From the NCBI RefSeq assembly GCF_024346455.1, contig NZ_JAGQCY010000003.1, positions 124,001 to 188,000 on the forward strand: a stretch of DNA of 64,000 nucleotides, given 5' to 3'. The notes beneath the pieces were generated by a model. That model worked only from the letters and a program-made list of their open reading frames with translations, searched no databases and was not told the origin of the DNA. Source of the stretch: Cyanobium sp. Aljojuca 7A6 (GTDB lineage Bacteria > Cyanobacteriota > Cyanobacteriia > PCC-6307 > Cyanobiaceae). Shown piece after piece: positions 9,538 to 18,491 of this stretch; the first letter of the stretch is position 1; every line of letters begins with the position of its first letter. A program made the translations under genes and the position numbers.

Positions 9538-10386
9538 TTAGGCGATGGGGCTAGCGACTTCGGGCATGGGGGCAGTCAGGATCGGCACGTCCGGAGGAAT
9601 GGAGCGCCGATACATTTCGCAGAGGTGGGCCATGACGTCGAGGAGGGCGAGCCGGTAGTCCTGCAGAAAATCGTTCTTCTGTCCCTTCAGCATGAGCTGT
9701 TTCCAGAACTCTTCGATCAGATTCACGTGGATCTCCACCATCTTGGTAATCGGTAGATCGGCAAAGAAGGCTGTGTTCACGAAGCTTTCGATCGCCTGGT
9801 TCGCCGTGGCCGGATTCTTGAAATAACTGATCAGCAGATCGCGGTAGCTGCGCCGCAGGGAGTCGAGCAGTTCGCGGCGCTCTTCGGCTTCCAGGTTGCG
9901 CAGGAAACGGGAGGGGTCCCGCTTGTAGTAGACGCTCAGGTACCCGAGGCGACCGTTCAGCCGGTTGGACAGTTTCCAGCCGTCGGGGGTGGTCGCCTGG
10001 GCTTCGCTGCTGGCTGGCGGGGTGTGGCTGCGCAGGAACCGGGAAACGGCAGCATCAAGGCTGTAGCTCAGTTGCTCCAGCTGGTCGGGGGGCAGGCGGA
10101 CTTCGGCTCCATGGAACAGCACGTCACCAGTGACGGGCCCGATCAGCACGGCCGGTAGTTCCAGCCCCCGCTCGTGCAGGGTGCTGAAAAAGCGTTTCCC
10201 CACGGCACCCTCCTCCAGCAGCAGGCCGTCGACGTCCTCGCAGCGCTGCTCCAATTGAACGAGGGGTTCGGTGGCAGGGTCAGCCTGCAGCAGGTGGTAG
10301 CGCCCACCTTTGAGCCACTGAAGACAGGCCTCCTGCAGAGCAGGGGTCTGGATGACGGTGAGGATGTTGAGAACCGGTTGGGGCAT
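9538..10386 (-). CDS. kaiA: Circadian clock protein KaiA
   Basis: KaiA stimulates KaiC autophosphorylation. The 282-residue product is full length: an N-terminal pseudo-receiver (about 1-135) lacking a usable phospho-acceptor, a linker, and the C-terminal all-helical KaiA domain with LGYLSVYYKRDP and FFADLPITKMVEIHVNLIEE. The ATG at 10386 (MPQPVLNILTV) fits the known N-terminus; the frame runs on upstream as a shadow of rplU. Prochlorococcus lost most or all of kaiA, so an intact copy implies a self-sustained oscillator here (inference). Confidence 0.95.
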   Translation of the reverse strand: MPQPVLNILTVIQTPALQEACLQWLKGGRYHLLQADPATEPLVQLEQRCEDVDGLLLEEGAVGKRFFSTLHERGLELPAVLIGPVTGDVLFHGAEVRLPPDQLEQLSYSLDAAVSRFLRSHTPPASSEAQATTPDGWKLSNRLNGRLGYLSVYYKRDPSRFLRNLEAEERRELLDSLRRSYRDLLISYFKNPATANQAIESFVNTAFFADLPITKMVEIHVNLIEEFWKQLMLKGQKNDFLQDYRLALLDVMAHLCEMYRRSIPPDVPILTAPMPEVASPIA

Positions 10387-10536
10387 CGACCGCTGCGGCG
10401 GGGAACTCCCCAGGTCGAGCTGAATCTTGACGGAAGGTAGCCCCAGACGGGAGGATCTTAGTTCTGTCTTTCGATTCCGTGCGTCCAGGCCCAATGGCGG
10501 CTTCCTGCCGCCAGCCTGGCCACGCCCCTTGACGTG

Positions 10537-10938
10537 ATGACCCAAGCCCCCCAGCAGGACCTCTCCAGCGAAGCAGCGACAGGAGCAGCGACCAGTGACA
10601 GCACCGGCGCGTACGCCATCGTCGAGGCCTCCGGCCAGCAGTTCTGGCTCCAGACCGATCGCTACGTCGACCTTGATCGACTCAGCGCGGACGTCGACAG
10701 CACTGTCACCCTGGAGAACGTTCTTCTTGTTAAGGATGCGTCTGGCACCACCCTCGGCCAGCCCTATGTGGAGGGTGCCACGGTGGAGCTCAAGGTGATG
10801 GCCCATCGCCGCGGCCAGAAGATCATCGTCTACAAGATGCGCCCCAAGAAGAAAACCCGCCGCAAGAACGGCCACCGCCAGGAGCTCACCCGCGTGATGG
10901 TTCAGTCGATCAAGGTCGGCGGCAAGGCGATCGTCTGA
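10537..10938 (+). CDS. rplU: 50S ribosomal protein L21
   Basis: L21 of the large ribosomal subunit. The 133-residue product has YAIVEASGQQFWLQTDRY and the C-terminal MAHRRGQKIIVYKMRPKKK block followed by KNGHRQELTRVMVQSI. A non-conserved Ala/Ser/Thr-rich N-terminal extension of about 24 residues precedes the core. GTG and ATG stand side by side at 10534/10537; ATG is preferred. It is divergent from kaiA across a 150-base spacer that must hold both promoters, though none was clear. rpmA follows after 54 bases. Confidence 0.95.
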   Translation: MTQAPQQDLSSEAATGAATSDSTGAYAIVEASGQQFWLQTDRYVDLDRLSADVDSTVTLENVLLVKDASGTTLGQPYVEGATVELKVMAHRRGQKIIVYKMRPKKKTRRKNGHRQELTRVMVQSIKVGGKAIV

Positions 10939-10992
10939 TCGGGCCCGCCAGCGTCCAGTCCACTTTTTTCTCCCGCCCCCCACTCTCTCCCC

Positions 10993-11259
10993 ATGGCCCA
11001 CAAGAAAGGCACAGGCTCAACCCGTAACGGCCGCGATTCCAATTCCAAGCGCCTCGGCGTCAAGCGCTATGGCGGTGAAACCGTCAGCGCCGGCTCGATC
11101 CTGATCCGTCAGCGCGGCACCTCGGTGATCCCCGGCGTCAATGTCGGCCGTGGTTCCGACGACACCCTGTTCGCCCTGGTGGACGGTGTTGTCAACTTCG
11201 AATCGATCAAGCGGGGCCTGCGTAACCGCAAGCGCATCAACATCGCCGTCGCTGCCTAG
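10993..11259 (+). CDS. rpmA: 50S ribosomal protein L27
   Basis: L27 reaches the ribosomal peptidyl transferase centre. The 88-residue product begins [20 protein letters not shown], with no cleavable N-terminal extension, and continues with [16 protein letters not shown] and [14 protein letters not shown]. It forms the usual rplU-rpmA pair. Its TAG stop shares the palindrome CTAG (11256-11259) with the stop of the convergent transporter gene, so the two coding regions overlap tail to tail by four bases. Confidence 0.97.
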   Translation: MAHKKGTGSTRNGRDSNSKRLGVKRYGGETVSAGSILIRQRGTSVIPGVNVGRGSDDTLFALVDGVVNFESIKRGLRNRKRINIAVAA

Positions 11260-12011
11260 GTCAGGGGCACCTCGCCCAGTTCCGTGCCGTCACCCGGAAC
11301 CTCCAGATAGCGCCTCAGCCAACCCACCAGAAGGTAAAAGGGCAGCGTGTCGGCCAGGGCGGCCACCAGCTTGAATAAATAGCCGCTGGCGATGAACACG
11401 CCCAGCTGGGGCAGCACGGGTTCTCCCGCCCTGATCGGCAGTACATGGGCGGCGTAGTGGCTGATCAGCACCACGGCCGACGTGTCCACGATCTGGCTGA
11501 TCAAGGTGGAGCCGTTGTTGCGTAGCCACAGGGCCTTGCCATTGCTGAAACGTTTCCAGAAATGGAACAGCCGCACGTCGGTGAACTGGGCTGCCATGTA
11601 CGCAGCCATGGAGGCTCCCACAGCCCCGAAGGCCAGCCGGCGAACCTCGAAGAACACCGGCACCCCATCGGCCTGGGTGTCGGGCGGCAGACCCGCCACC
11701 CCACCGAATCCGTCCAGGCCCGGCAGGATGCCCCCCAGCCAGAGCACCAGCACGATCCAGCCATTGAGCATCAGACCCACCCACACCACCTGGGAGGCGC
11801 GTCGCTCTCCCCAGATCTCGCTGATCAGGTCGGTGCAGAGGAAGGTGACGGGGTACGGCAGGGCCCCGATTGCCACGATGATCGGGAAAGAGCCGATGCT
11901 GCCCAACGTCAGGAACCGGGTCAGACCGAGGATGTTCAGCATGCCCATGGTCCCCAGGAAGATGCCGGCCAGCACCAGAAAGGTCACCTCGCGCCGGTCC
12001 TGCAGCGTCAT
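11256..12011 (-). CDS. yhhQ: Queuosine precursor transporter (YhhQ/VUT family)
   Basis: A 251-residue integral membrane protein with about six hydrophobic segments. It matches the VUT_1/YhhQ family through [36 protein letters not shown] and the late [15 protein letters not shown] region. E. coli YhhQ imports queuosine precursors for tRNA modification; the same role is inferred. Its start lies only 12 bases from the divergent truB start, so the promoters must overlap, and its stop overlaps rpmA. Confidence 0.85.
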   Translation of the reverse strand: MTLQDRREVTFLVLAGIFLGTMGMLNILGLTRFLTLGSIGSFPIIVAIGALPYPVTFLCTDLISEIWGERRASQVVWVGLMLNGWIVLVLWLGGILPGLDGFGGVAGLPPDTQADGVPVFFEVRRLAFGAVGASMAAYMAAQFTDVRLFHFWKRFSNGKALWLRNNGSTLISQIVDTSAVVLISHYAAHVLPIRAGEPVLPQLGVFIASGYLFKLVAALADTLPFYLLVGWLRRYLEVPGDGTELGEVPLT

Positions 12012-12023
12012 CGGCGCTTGAGC

Positions 12024-12947
12024 ATGGGAGAAGGTCCCACCAGGCTGCCGCCTTCACCCCCGTCGCGCCACGGTTGCGGCTTCCTGGTGCTCGACAAACC
12101 AGCCGGACTGACCTCTCACGACGTCGTGGCCCGGGTGCGGCGTGCCTCCGGCCTGCGGCGGGTGGGCCATGGCGGCACCCTGGATCCGGCGGTCACCGGC
12201 GTGCTGCCGATCGCCCTGGGTCCGGCCACCCGATTGCTGCCCTATCTCCCCGGTGACAAGACCTATCGCGGCACCGTGCAGCTGGGACTCCGCACGGGCA
12301 CCGATGACCTCGAGGGTGAGGTGCTGGAGCAGCAGGCCGTGCCGCCCCTCGGCGCCGAGGAGCTGGAGCGGGCTCTGGCCCCCTTCCGGGGGGAGATCCT
12401 GCAGGTTCCTCCCCAGGTCTCCGCCGTGCATGTTGATGGCCAGAGGGCCTATGCCCGGGTTCGGGCGGGAGAACAGCTGGCACTGGAGGCGCGGCCGGTG
12501 GTGATCCATGGCCTTGACCTGCTCGGCTGGGACCCGATCAGCGGCCGCCTGGAGCTGGAGGTGCGTTGTTCCGCCGGCACCTACGTGCGCGCCCTGGCGA
12601 GGGACCTGGGGGAGGCCCTGGGCTGCGGTGGCGCCCTGGCCAGCCTGCGCCGCACCGCCGCCCTCGGTTTCGGCCTGCACCAGGCCATTTCCATGCAGCG
12701 CCTGGCGAGCGGCCCCCTCCCCCCCCTGCTGGATCCCCTCGAGGTGCTGGTGGATCTGCCGCGCCAGCGCCTCGATCCGGCCCAGCTGTCCCCCTGGCGT
12801 TGCGGCCGCGCGCTGCCCCGTACGGTGGAGCAGTTGCCCGAAGGGGCCGTCGCCGTGCTCACGCCGGATGGCGCTCTGGCTGGCATCGCCCGTGCCGATG
12901 GCAAGGGCCTGCTCCTGCCCCGGCTGGTGTTTGACGCCGCCGGTTGA
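12024..12947 (+). CDS. truB: tRNA pseudouridine-55 synthase
   Basis: TruB makes pseudouridine 55 in the T-loop of tRNAs. The 307-residue product has FLVLDKPAGLTSHDVV, the catalytic-aspartate motif GHGGTLDPAVTGVLP, GDKTYRGTVQLG and RCSAGTYVRALARDLG, all TruB hallmarks in the right order. The ATG at 12024 adds a short Pro/Ser-rich leader of about 18 residues before the conserved start; the frame is open upstream only antisense to the transporter. yebC follows after 18 bases and is probably co-transcribed. Confidence 0.95.
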   Translation: MGEGPTRLPPSPPSRHGCGFLVLDKPAGLTSHDVVARVRRASGLRRVGHGGTLDPAVTGVLPIALGPATRLLPYLPGDKTYRGTVQLGLRTGTDDLEGEVLEQQAVPPLGAEELERALAPFRGEILQVPPQVSAVHVDGQRAYARVRAGEQLALEARPVVIHGLDLLGWDPISGRLELEVRCSAGTYVRALARDLGEALGCGGALASLRRTAALGFGLHQAISMQRLASGPLPPLLDPLEVLVDLPRQRLDPAQLSPWRCGRALPRTVEQLPEGAVAVLTPDGALAGIARADGKGLLLPRLVFDAAG

Positions 12948-12965
12948 ACCTCCCCCGACACCGCG

Positions 12966-13742
12966 ATGGCCGGCCACAGCAAATGGGCCCAGATCAAGCG
13001 CACCAAGGCGGTGGTGGATGCCAAGCGGGGAGCCCTCTTCACCCGGCTGGGCCGGGAGATCACCGTGGCGGCCCGCTCCGGTGCCGATCCCGCCGGCAAC
13101 TTCCAGCTCCGCACCGCCATCGAGAAGGCCAAGGTGGCCGGGCTGCCCAACGCCAACATCGACCGGGCGGTTGCCAAGGGGAGCGGTCAGGGGGGTGCGG
13201 GCGCCGAGCTGTTTGAGGCAGTGCGCTACGAGGGCTACGGCCCGGGCGGGGTGGCCGTGCTGGTGGAGGCCCTCACCGACAACCGCAACCGCACCGCCGC
13301 CGACCTGCGGCTGGCCTTCGGCAAGCATGGCGGCAACCTCGGTGAGACCGGCTGCGTCAGCTACCTGTTCGAGCAGCGGGCCGTGGTGCGGCTGGCCCTG
13401 CCCGCCGTCGACGAAGAGACCCTGCTGGAGAGCCTGCTGGTCCTTGAGGAGCGGGGAGGCCCGGCAGCGGCGGGCTACGCCATCGACGCGGAAGGGGTCG
13501 ATGTGTTCGGGGCCTTTGCCGATCTCGAAGCTCTCCAGGATGGGCTGAGGCATCTGGACCTGCCGCTGGCAGGTTGGGAGCACCGCTGGATCGCCTCCCT
13601 CCCCTGCCGCCTCGAAGATGGGGCGCTGCTGGCGGCCTGTCTGCGCATGCTGGATGTGCTCGAGGATCTCGATGACGTGCGCAGTGTCACCACCAATCTC
13701 GAAGCGGACGAGGCCCTGATGGAAGCGGTCCTGCTCGGCTGA
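12966..13742 (+). CDS. yebC: YebC/PmpR family translation/transcription factor
   Basis: A 258-residue YebC family member. It starts with the invariant [15 protein letters not shown] and contains [18 protein letters not shown] and [19 protein letters not shown], the family signatures. Members were annotated as transcriptional regulators; YebC-type proteins and the mitochondrial relative TACO1 are now linked to relief of ribosome stalling at proline runs. Length is slightly above the usual 240-250. It probably forms an operon with truB and converges on nagB with a 16-base gap. Confidence 0.94.
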   Translation: MAGHSKWAQIKRTKAVVDAKRGALFTRLGREITVAARSGADPAGNFQLRTAIEKAKVAGLPNANIDRAVAKGSGQGGAGAELFEAVRYEGYGPGGVAVLVEALTDNRNRTAADLRLAFGKHGGNLGETGCVSYLFEQRAVVRLALPAVDEETLLESLLVLEERGGPAAAGYAIDAEGVDVFGAFADLEALQDGLRHLDLPLAGWEHRWIASLPCRLEDGALLAACLRMLDVLEDLDDVRSVTTNLEADEALMEAVLLG

Positions 13743-13758
13743 CGCCGCCGTTTTCGTC

Positions 13759-14526
13759 TCAGCCCATGGCGTCGGCGTCGGCGATCACGGTGAGGGCGGG
13801 ATGGTGCTGCAACCAGCTGGCGGGCAGCTCCGCTGTGGGGGGCTCCTGGAGGGCACGGCGCAGGATGGCCGCCTTCTCGGCGCCGGTGACCACCAGCAGC
13901 ACCCGGCGGGCCGAGAGGATCTCGGCCAGTCCCAGGGTGATGGCTTGCTCGGGAACGGCGTCGGGGTCCCCCCCGAAGGCGCCGGCGTTCTGGCGGCGGG
14001 TGTGGCTGCTGAGTGTCACGCAGTGGCAGGCCATCCCAGGGTCCGAGGGGGGTTCGTTGAAGCCCACGTGGCCGTTGAGTCCCAGGCCCAGCAGTTGCAG
14101 ACCGATGCCGCCGGCCGCGGCGACGGCCGCGCCATAGCGACGGGCTTCGGCCTTCGGATCGGCGGCCTGTCCATCGGGGAGTTGCACCCGCTCAGGGGCC
14201 AGGCCGAGGGGCCCCACCAGTTGGCGGGCCATGGTGGCGGCGAAGGAGGCGGGATCCTGGGGCGCCAGCCCCACGTACTCGTCCAGGTTGAAGCTGCACC
14301 AGGTGTGCCGCACCCTGGCGGCCTGGGCGGGCTCCAGCCGATCCAGCCGTCGGGCCAGGGCCGCGTACACCGGCGCCATGGTGCGTCCAGTGGCCAAGCC
14401 AAGGGGGAACTGCGGGCGCAGCCGGTCCGCCAGCAGCAGGGCCGCCACCCGCTCGGCCACCGCCGCCGCATCGGCCAGCACGAGGGGCGTGATGGCGCGG
14501 CAGGTGGTGGGGGCGCCGTGCCTCAA
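13759..14526 (-). CDS. nagB: Glucosamine-6-phosphate deaminase
   Basis: NagB converts glucosamine-6-phosphate to fructose-6-phosphate and ammonia, returning amino-sugar carbon to glycolysis. The 255-residue product has LGLATGRTMAPVYAAL, the active-site block FNLDEYVGL, the LLGLGLNGHVGFNEP motif and ITLGLAEILSARRVLLVVTG. Its ATG overlaps the stop of the upstream SpoIID-domain gene by four bases, which ties an amino-sugar recycling enzyme to a protein with a predicted cell-wall role. Confidence 0.9.
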   Translation of the reverse strand: MRHGAPTTCRAITPLVLADAAAVAERVAALLLADRLRPQFPLGLATGRTMAPVYAALARRLDRLEPAQAARVRHTWCSFNLDEYVGLAPQDPASFAATMARQLVGPLGLAPERVQLPDGQAADPKAEARRYGAAVAAAGGIGLQLLGLGLNGHVGFNEPPSDPGMACHCVTLSSHTRRQNAGAFGGDPDAVPEQAITLGLAEILSARRVLLVVTGAEKAAILRRALQEPPTAELPASWLQHHPALTVIADADAMG

Positions 14527-15848
14527 AGGGAGGAGTAGGGGAGGATCCTGGCCCCTTGATAAAAGTGATGAAGGATCTGGCGATAATCATCCCCGCGCAG
14601 GGCCAGGCCGTGGGCACCCCACTGGCTCATGCCCACGCCGTGGCCATAGCCGCGGCCGCTCACCAGCAGCGTCGGCGCGGCCGGCTGCCGGGGGGCCTGC
14701 CAGGGGGCCTGCAGCAGGCCGGAGGCCAGGGAGCGGATCCCTTCGGGGGTGAACACGCCCTGGAGGGAGGGCAGTGGGGGAGGGAACGGGTTGGCCCTGG
14801 GGGCCTCGAAGTCGAAGCGGGCGAGGGTGCTGCGCAGGCCCAGCCGCTGACGCAGCTCGGGGCCTGTGAGCAGCAGCGAGCCACCGGGTCCCGTCACCCG
14901 GGCCTGGCGGATGCGCCCGGAGCTGGTGGTGGAGAGCACCTCAATGCGGAAGGCGCCGTCGATTTCCCGAAAGGCCCTGGCGAGTCTTTCGGGCTCGATG
15001 CGAAGCTGCCAGGCATGGACCGGGCTGGCCTGGTCGAAATCGGGAACGCTCACCAGATAGGGGAGCTGCTGGCGCCAGATCTCACCGCTGTTTTCCGTCA
15101 GGCCGCCACTGCTGCTGTGGAAGACGGCGTTGATCAGGGCGGAACCGTGCACCAGCACCTGGGAGCGGGTGCTGCGCACGGCTTCACGGGTGGAGTCGGT
15201 TTCGGCTTCCACCCCCTTGTAGACCTGGCTGGTCACTGTGGCCTTGAGGTCGAAGGGGGCGGCGGGCCGGCGATGGCGCAGGGCGTAGGTGCGGGCCGCC
15301 ACCGCCTGGGCCCGAAGGGCCGCCTGCGGCCAGCTGGCCGGCATCTCGCTGCCCACAACGCTGGGCAGGTAGCTCTCGACGTCAATCAGGTTGATCGCCT
15401 GCAGCCGATCGCCCTCGCTGCGCACCAGCAGCCGGCCGCGGTAACGGCGTTGCTGCAGGGTCAGTAAGGCCTCGCTGCCACCGCCCTGACCCGGGGCGGG
15501 ATCGATCCAGGCCTGACCCGACGGCAGGGCCAGCCGCCGGGGCGCTCCGGAGGAACCCAGAAGCCTCGCTTCCAGGGCCGCGCCGTTGCGGACCAACTGC
15601 AGCCGGTCCCCTGGTGCCAGTTCCAGCAGGGTACGGCCAGCGCTGTCGCCCAGGCGCAGGGCGGCGCTGCCGGCCTCCAGCTCCAGGCTGGGGGCTTCCT
15701 GGAGCAGCACCCGCACCACAGGGATCGGCGCCCTGGCCTGCATGGGGACCGGCGCCGCCAAGGCGGCTGGGATCAGCGCCAGGGGCAGACCAGCGCGCCA
15801 TCCGAAGCGGAGCAGGGACACGAGTGCGCGCGAGCGACAACGGGTCAT
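14523..15848 (-). CDS. SpoIID/LytB domain exported protein
   Basis: A 441-residue protein with an N-terminal signal peptide (about 1-32, ending LIPAALAAPV). The SpoIID/LytB domain spans about 150-430: INLIDVESYLPSVVGSEMPA, LRAQAVAARTYALRHR, a VFHSSSGGLTE segment and the C-terminal GRGYGHGVGMSQWGAHGLA. SpoIID enzymes are lytic transglycosylases acting on denuded peptidoglycan; cyanobacterial relatives are common but poorly studied. It is translationally coupled to nagB and divergent from rnz across 87 bases. Confidence 0.88.
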   Translation of the reverse strand: MTRCRSRALVSLLRFGWRAGLPLALIPAALAAPVPMQARAPIPVVRVLLQEAPSLELEAGSAALRLGDSAGRTLLELAPGDRLQLVRNGAALEARLLGSSGAPRRLALPSGQAWIDPAPGQGGGSEALLTLQQRRYRGRLLVRSEGDRLQAINLIDVESYLPSVVGSEMPASWPQAALRAQAVAARTYALRHRRPAAPFDLKATVTSQVYKGVEAETDSTREAVRSTRSQVLVHGSALINAVFHSSSGGLTENSGEIWRQQLPYLVSVPDFDQASPVHAWQLRIEPERLARAFREIDGAFRIEVLSTTSSGRIRQARVTGPGGSLLLTGPELRQRLGLRSTLARFDFEAPRANPFPPPLPSLQGVFTPEGIRSLASGLLQAPWQAPRQPAAPTLLVSGRGYGHGVGMSQWGAHGLALRGDDYRQILHHFYQGARILPYSSL

Positions 15849-15935
15849 TCTGGACGGCTCTGTCGGCGATGGCTACGGCGCCGGCCACCAGACCGGCTGG
15901 CGGCGTGGCAGCATGCGCGTTGAGGCCTCCGGGTT

Positions 15936-16883
15936 GTGCAGGTCACCTTTCTGGGAACCAGTTCTGGTGTTCCCACCCGCGCCCGCAACGTTTCTGCCGT
16001 CGCCCTGCGTCTGCCCCAGCGGGCCGAGCTGTGGTTGTTCGATTGCGGCGAGGGAACGCAGCACCAGTTCCTGCGCAGCGAGCTGCGGGTGTCGCAGCTG
16101 CGCCGCATCTTCGTCACCCACATGCACGGTGACCACGTCTTTGGTCTGCCCGGACTCCTGGCCAGCCTCGGCCTGGCCGGCAGCTGTGGCGGGATCGATC
16201 TCTACGGACCGGATCCCCTGCGGGACTATTTGGAGGGGGTGATGCGCACCTCCTCCACCCGCATCGGCTACCCCCTGCGCACCCACCGGGTGAAGGAGGC
16301 CGCCGCCCGCGGCAGCCTGGTGCTCGATGACGACGACATCACGGTGCGCTGCACGGCCCTCACCCACCGGGTCCCGGCCTACGCCTACCGGGTGGATCAG
16401 AAGCCGCGGCCCGGCCGCTTCGACGTGGAGCGGGCCAAGGCCCTGGGCGTTCCCCCCGGCCCGGTCTATGGGGAGCTCAAGGCCGGTCGCAGCGTCACCC
16501 TCGACGACGGCCGGGTGATCCGCGGTGACGCCCTGTGCGGGCCGCCCCGGCCAGGCCGCAGCGTCGTCTACTGCACCGACACCGTGTTCAGCGAGGCGGC
16601 GGTGGCCCTGGCCCGGGGCGCCGACCTGCTGATCCATGAATCCACCTTTTCCCATGGTGAGGCGGAGCTGGCCATCGCCCGCCAGCACTCCACCAGCACC
16701 ATGGCCGCCCAGACCGCCCTGGAGGCGGGGGTGAAGCGGCTGGTGCTCACCCACCTCAGCCCCCGCTACGTGGCAGGGAATCCCATGACCCCCGACGACC
16801 TGGTGGCTGAGGCCCGGGCCATCTTCCCCGAGACGCTTGTGGCCAGGGACTTCCTCAGCCTTGAGGTGGGGGAGGCGGGCTGA
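15936..16883 (+). CDS. rnz: Ribonuclease Z (tRNA 3' endonuclease)
   Basis: RNase Z trims tRNA 3' trailers before CCA addition, which matters here because the tRNA in this window lacks an encoded CCA. The 315-residue product has [17 protein letters not shown], the metal-binding [37 protein letters not shown] and [10 protein letters not shown], with a last histidine in LTHLSPRY. It starts at GTG 15936, right at the family start; no ATG fits as well. Length is typical. Confidence 0.95.
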   Translation: MQVTFLGTSSGVPTRARNVSAVALRLPQRAELWLFDCGEGTQHQFLRSELRVSQLRRIFVTHMHGDHVFGLPGLLASLGLAGSCGGIDLYGPDPLRDYLEGVMRTSSTRIGYPLRTHRVKEAAARGSLVLDDDDITVRCTALTHRVPAYAYRVDQKPRPGRFDVERAKALGVPPGPVYGELKAGRSVTLDDGRVIRGDALCGPPRPGRSVVYCTDTVFSEAAVALARGADLLIHESTFSHGEAELAIARQHSTSTMAAQTALEAGVKRLVLTHLSPRYVAGNPMTPDDLVAEARAIFPETLVARDFLSLEVGEAG

Positions 16884-16979
16884 GCCTGCAACAGTTCACG
16901 TGATTCGGTTCCGGGGGACCCATCGCCCGTGATACAAGGTCTCAGTTGCGGTCCCACCGCCATTTCGCCGGCTTCTTCC

Positions 16980-17522
16980 ATGGCCCCCCTCTTTCTCTCA
17001 GCCGCCCCCTTTTCAGCTGTTCGCCGTGCCGTTGGCCGTGCCATCGCCCGGACCGTGCTGATCCTTCCCCTGGCCCTGCTGGTCTGCTTCGCGGGTCCCG
17101 CGGCAGCGGCCCAATGGAGCGCCGACGACCTCACCGTGCCGGTGTCTCCTGACGGCAGCCTGGTGACCTTCACAGAGAAGGAGGTCAAGAGCGGCCGCAA
17201 GCTCTTCAACGACAGCTGCGGCACCTGCCACGCCGGTGGCATCACCAAGACCAACCAGAACGTCGGTCTGGATCCTGAGACCCTCGCCCTGGCCACCCCG
17301 CCCCGGGATTCGGTCGATGCCCTGGTTGATTACATGAAGGACCCGACCTCCTACGACGGGGAGTACAGCATTTCCGACGTGCATCCCAGCCTGCGCAGCA
17401 GCGATGTGTTCGTGAAGATGCGCGACCTGGACGACGAGGACCTGCGCCTGATCGCCGGCTACATCCTGGTGGCCCCCAAGGTCCAGGGGATCCAGTGGGG
17501 CGGCGGCAAGATCTACTTCTGA
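16980..17522 (+). CDS. psbV: Photosystem II cytochrome c550
   Basis: PsbV is an extrinsic lumenal subunit that stabilises the oxygen-evolving Mn cluster. The 180-residue precursor has a signal peptide with hydrophobic core TVLILPLALLVCFAGPAAA (about 25-43), and the mature start AQWSADDLTVPV. The haem site is C80-G-T-C83-H84. The C-terminal QGIQWGGGKIYF is characteristic. The frame opens at a GTG at 16929, but the ATG at 16980 gives the usual leader length. A strong hairpin terminator follows the stop. Confidence 0.95.
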   Translation: MAPLFLSAAPFSAVRRAVGRAIARTVLILPLALLVCFAGPAAAAQWSADDLTVPVSPDGSLVTFTEKEVKSGRKLFNDSCGTCHAGGITKTNQNVGLDPETLALATPPRDSVDALVDYMKDPTSYDGEYSISDVHPSLRSSDVFVKMRDLDDEDLRLIAGYILVAPKVQGIQWGGGKIYF

Positions 17523-17538
17523 GCCGTTAGCACTCTCC

Positions 17539-17568
17539 AGCCGGCAGCCCAGCGCTGGCCGGCTTTTT
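17539..17568 (+). terminator. Rho-independent terminator of psbV
   Basis: AGCCGGC (17539-17545) pairs perfectly with GCCGGCT (17558-17564) around a 12-base loop, followed by a T-run ending at 17568. It lies 17 bases after the psbV stop and just before the end of the convergent unknown gene. Confidence 0.8.
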
Positions 17569-17593
17569 CATGGCCTGACAGGGAGGGGGAGAC

Positions 17594-17971
17594 TCAGGCT
17601 GCCGGGTCTGGAGGCACCAGGTTGCCGGCTTCCAGGGACCCAGGCAGCTTGCTGTACCACCACTCCTGCAGGCCGGGGGCCAGCCGCTGGGGGAACAGGG
17701 TGATGATGGTGCGGGTAGGCCTGGACCCCGGCTGGAGCAGCTCCACGGCGTAGGAGGGGCAGCGGCGGGCGGCCAGGTCTGGCACGAAGCGGCGGCCAAC
17801 GCGGCGCCAGCTGGGTTCCTTGCTGCGCCAGGCCAGGCGGCAACAGGGCCAGGGCAGTTCTTCCCGATCGAACAGGCGACAGCAGGGCCCCAGGACCCGG
17901 TAGCTGTACTGGCCGCCGGGGCTGGGATGCTCGCTGCCGGAGGCCAGCACGGTGTCCACCTGGAGTGACAT
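17594..17971 (-). CDS. Conserved hypothetical protein downstream of ferredoxin
   Basis: A 125-residue protein from the ATG at 17971 (MSLQVDTVLASGSEHPSPGG); the same frame can start 15 residues earlier at 18016. It is rich in Arg, Trp and Cys, including paired cysteines (GPCCRLFDREELPWPCCRL), with no signal peptide or TM segment. The composition suggests a real small cyanobacterial protein, perhaps binding metal or nucleotide, but no family was recognised. It lies directly beyond the petF terminator, so it depends on read-through or its own promoter. Confidence 0.55.
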   Translation of the reverse strand: MSLQVDTVLASGSEHPSPGGQYSYRVLGPCCRLFDREELPWPCCRLAWRSKEPSWRRVGRRFVPDLAARRCPSYAVELLQPGSRPTRTIITLFPQRLAPGLQEWWYSKLPGSLEAGNLVPPDPAA

Positions 17972-17972
17972 G

Positions 17973-17995
17973 AAAAAGCCACCCCTGAGGGTGGC
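17973..17995 (-). terminator. Terminator of petF
   Basis: On the minus strand GCCACCC and GGGTGGC (17989-17995 with 17978-17984) form a 7-bp perfect stem with a 4-base loop, followed by TTTTT at 17977-17973. It lies about 55 bases past the petF stop and ends two bases before the ATG of the next minus-strand ORF. Confidence 0.75.
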
Positions 17996-18049
17996 GGAGA
18001 AGAACACAGGGTTCAAGGGGCGATCCGCGCGAATCGCCCGGCGAGGAGC

Positions 18050-18349
18050 TCAGTAGAGCTCTTCTTCGGTGTGGGTCTTGATGGTGCAGTCGGAGGTGGG
18101 GTAGGCCACGCAGGTGAGGACGAAGCCGGCCTCGATCTGGTCGTCGTCGAGGAAGCTTTGGTCTGACTGGTCGACGGTGCCGGCGGTGAGCTTGCCAGCG
18201 CAGGTGGAGCAGGCGCCGGCGCGGCAGGAGTAGGGCAGATCAATGCCCTGCTCTTCGGCGGCGTCGAGGATGTACTGGTCGTCAGGAACCTCGATGGTCT
18301 TGTTCAGCCCCTCGCTCTCGTTGACGAGGGTGACCTTGTAGGAAGCCAT
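18050..18349 (-). CDS. petF: [2Fe-2S] plant-type ferredoxin
   Basis: PetF carries electrons from photosystem I to FNR, ferredoxin-thioredoxin reductase and other acceptors. The 99-residue product has the cluster ligands Cys42, Cys47, Cys50 and Cys80 ([12 protein letters not shown] and VLTCVAYP), and the usual acidic surface and C-terminus TEEELY. Length and spacing are classic for PetF1. It has its own terminator and a 142-base upstream spacer. The ftrV gene elsewhere in the window encodes part of one of its partners. Confidence 0.97.
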   Translation of the reverse strand: MASYKVTLVNESEGLNKTIEVPDDQYILDAAEEQGIDLPYSCRAGACSTCAGKLTAGTVDQSDQSFLDDDQIEAGFVLTCVAYPTSDCTIKTHTEEELY

Positions 18350-18491
18350 GGAAGAGATTGGAGCTCACAGACACCCGGCAGCCAGGGCCTGTAGGACCCG
18401 CCCTTCCTACATCCGACAGGGGGCTTTCCCGGCGATCTTGGCCTCGCAGGCCGGGAAGGCCAATCAAAGCCAGGACACAGATCAGCGTGCC

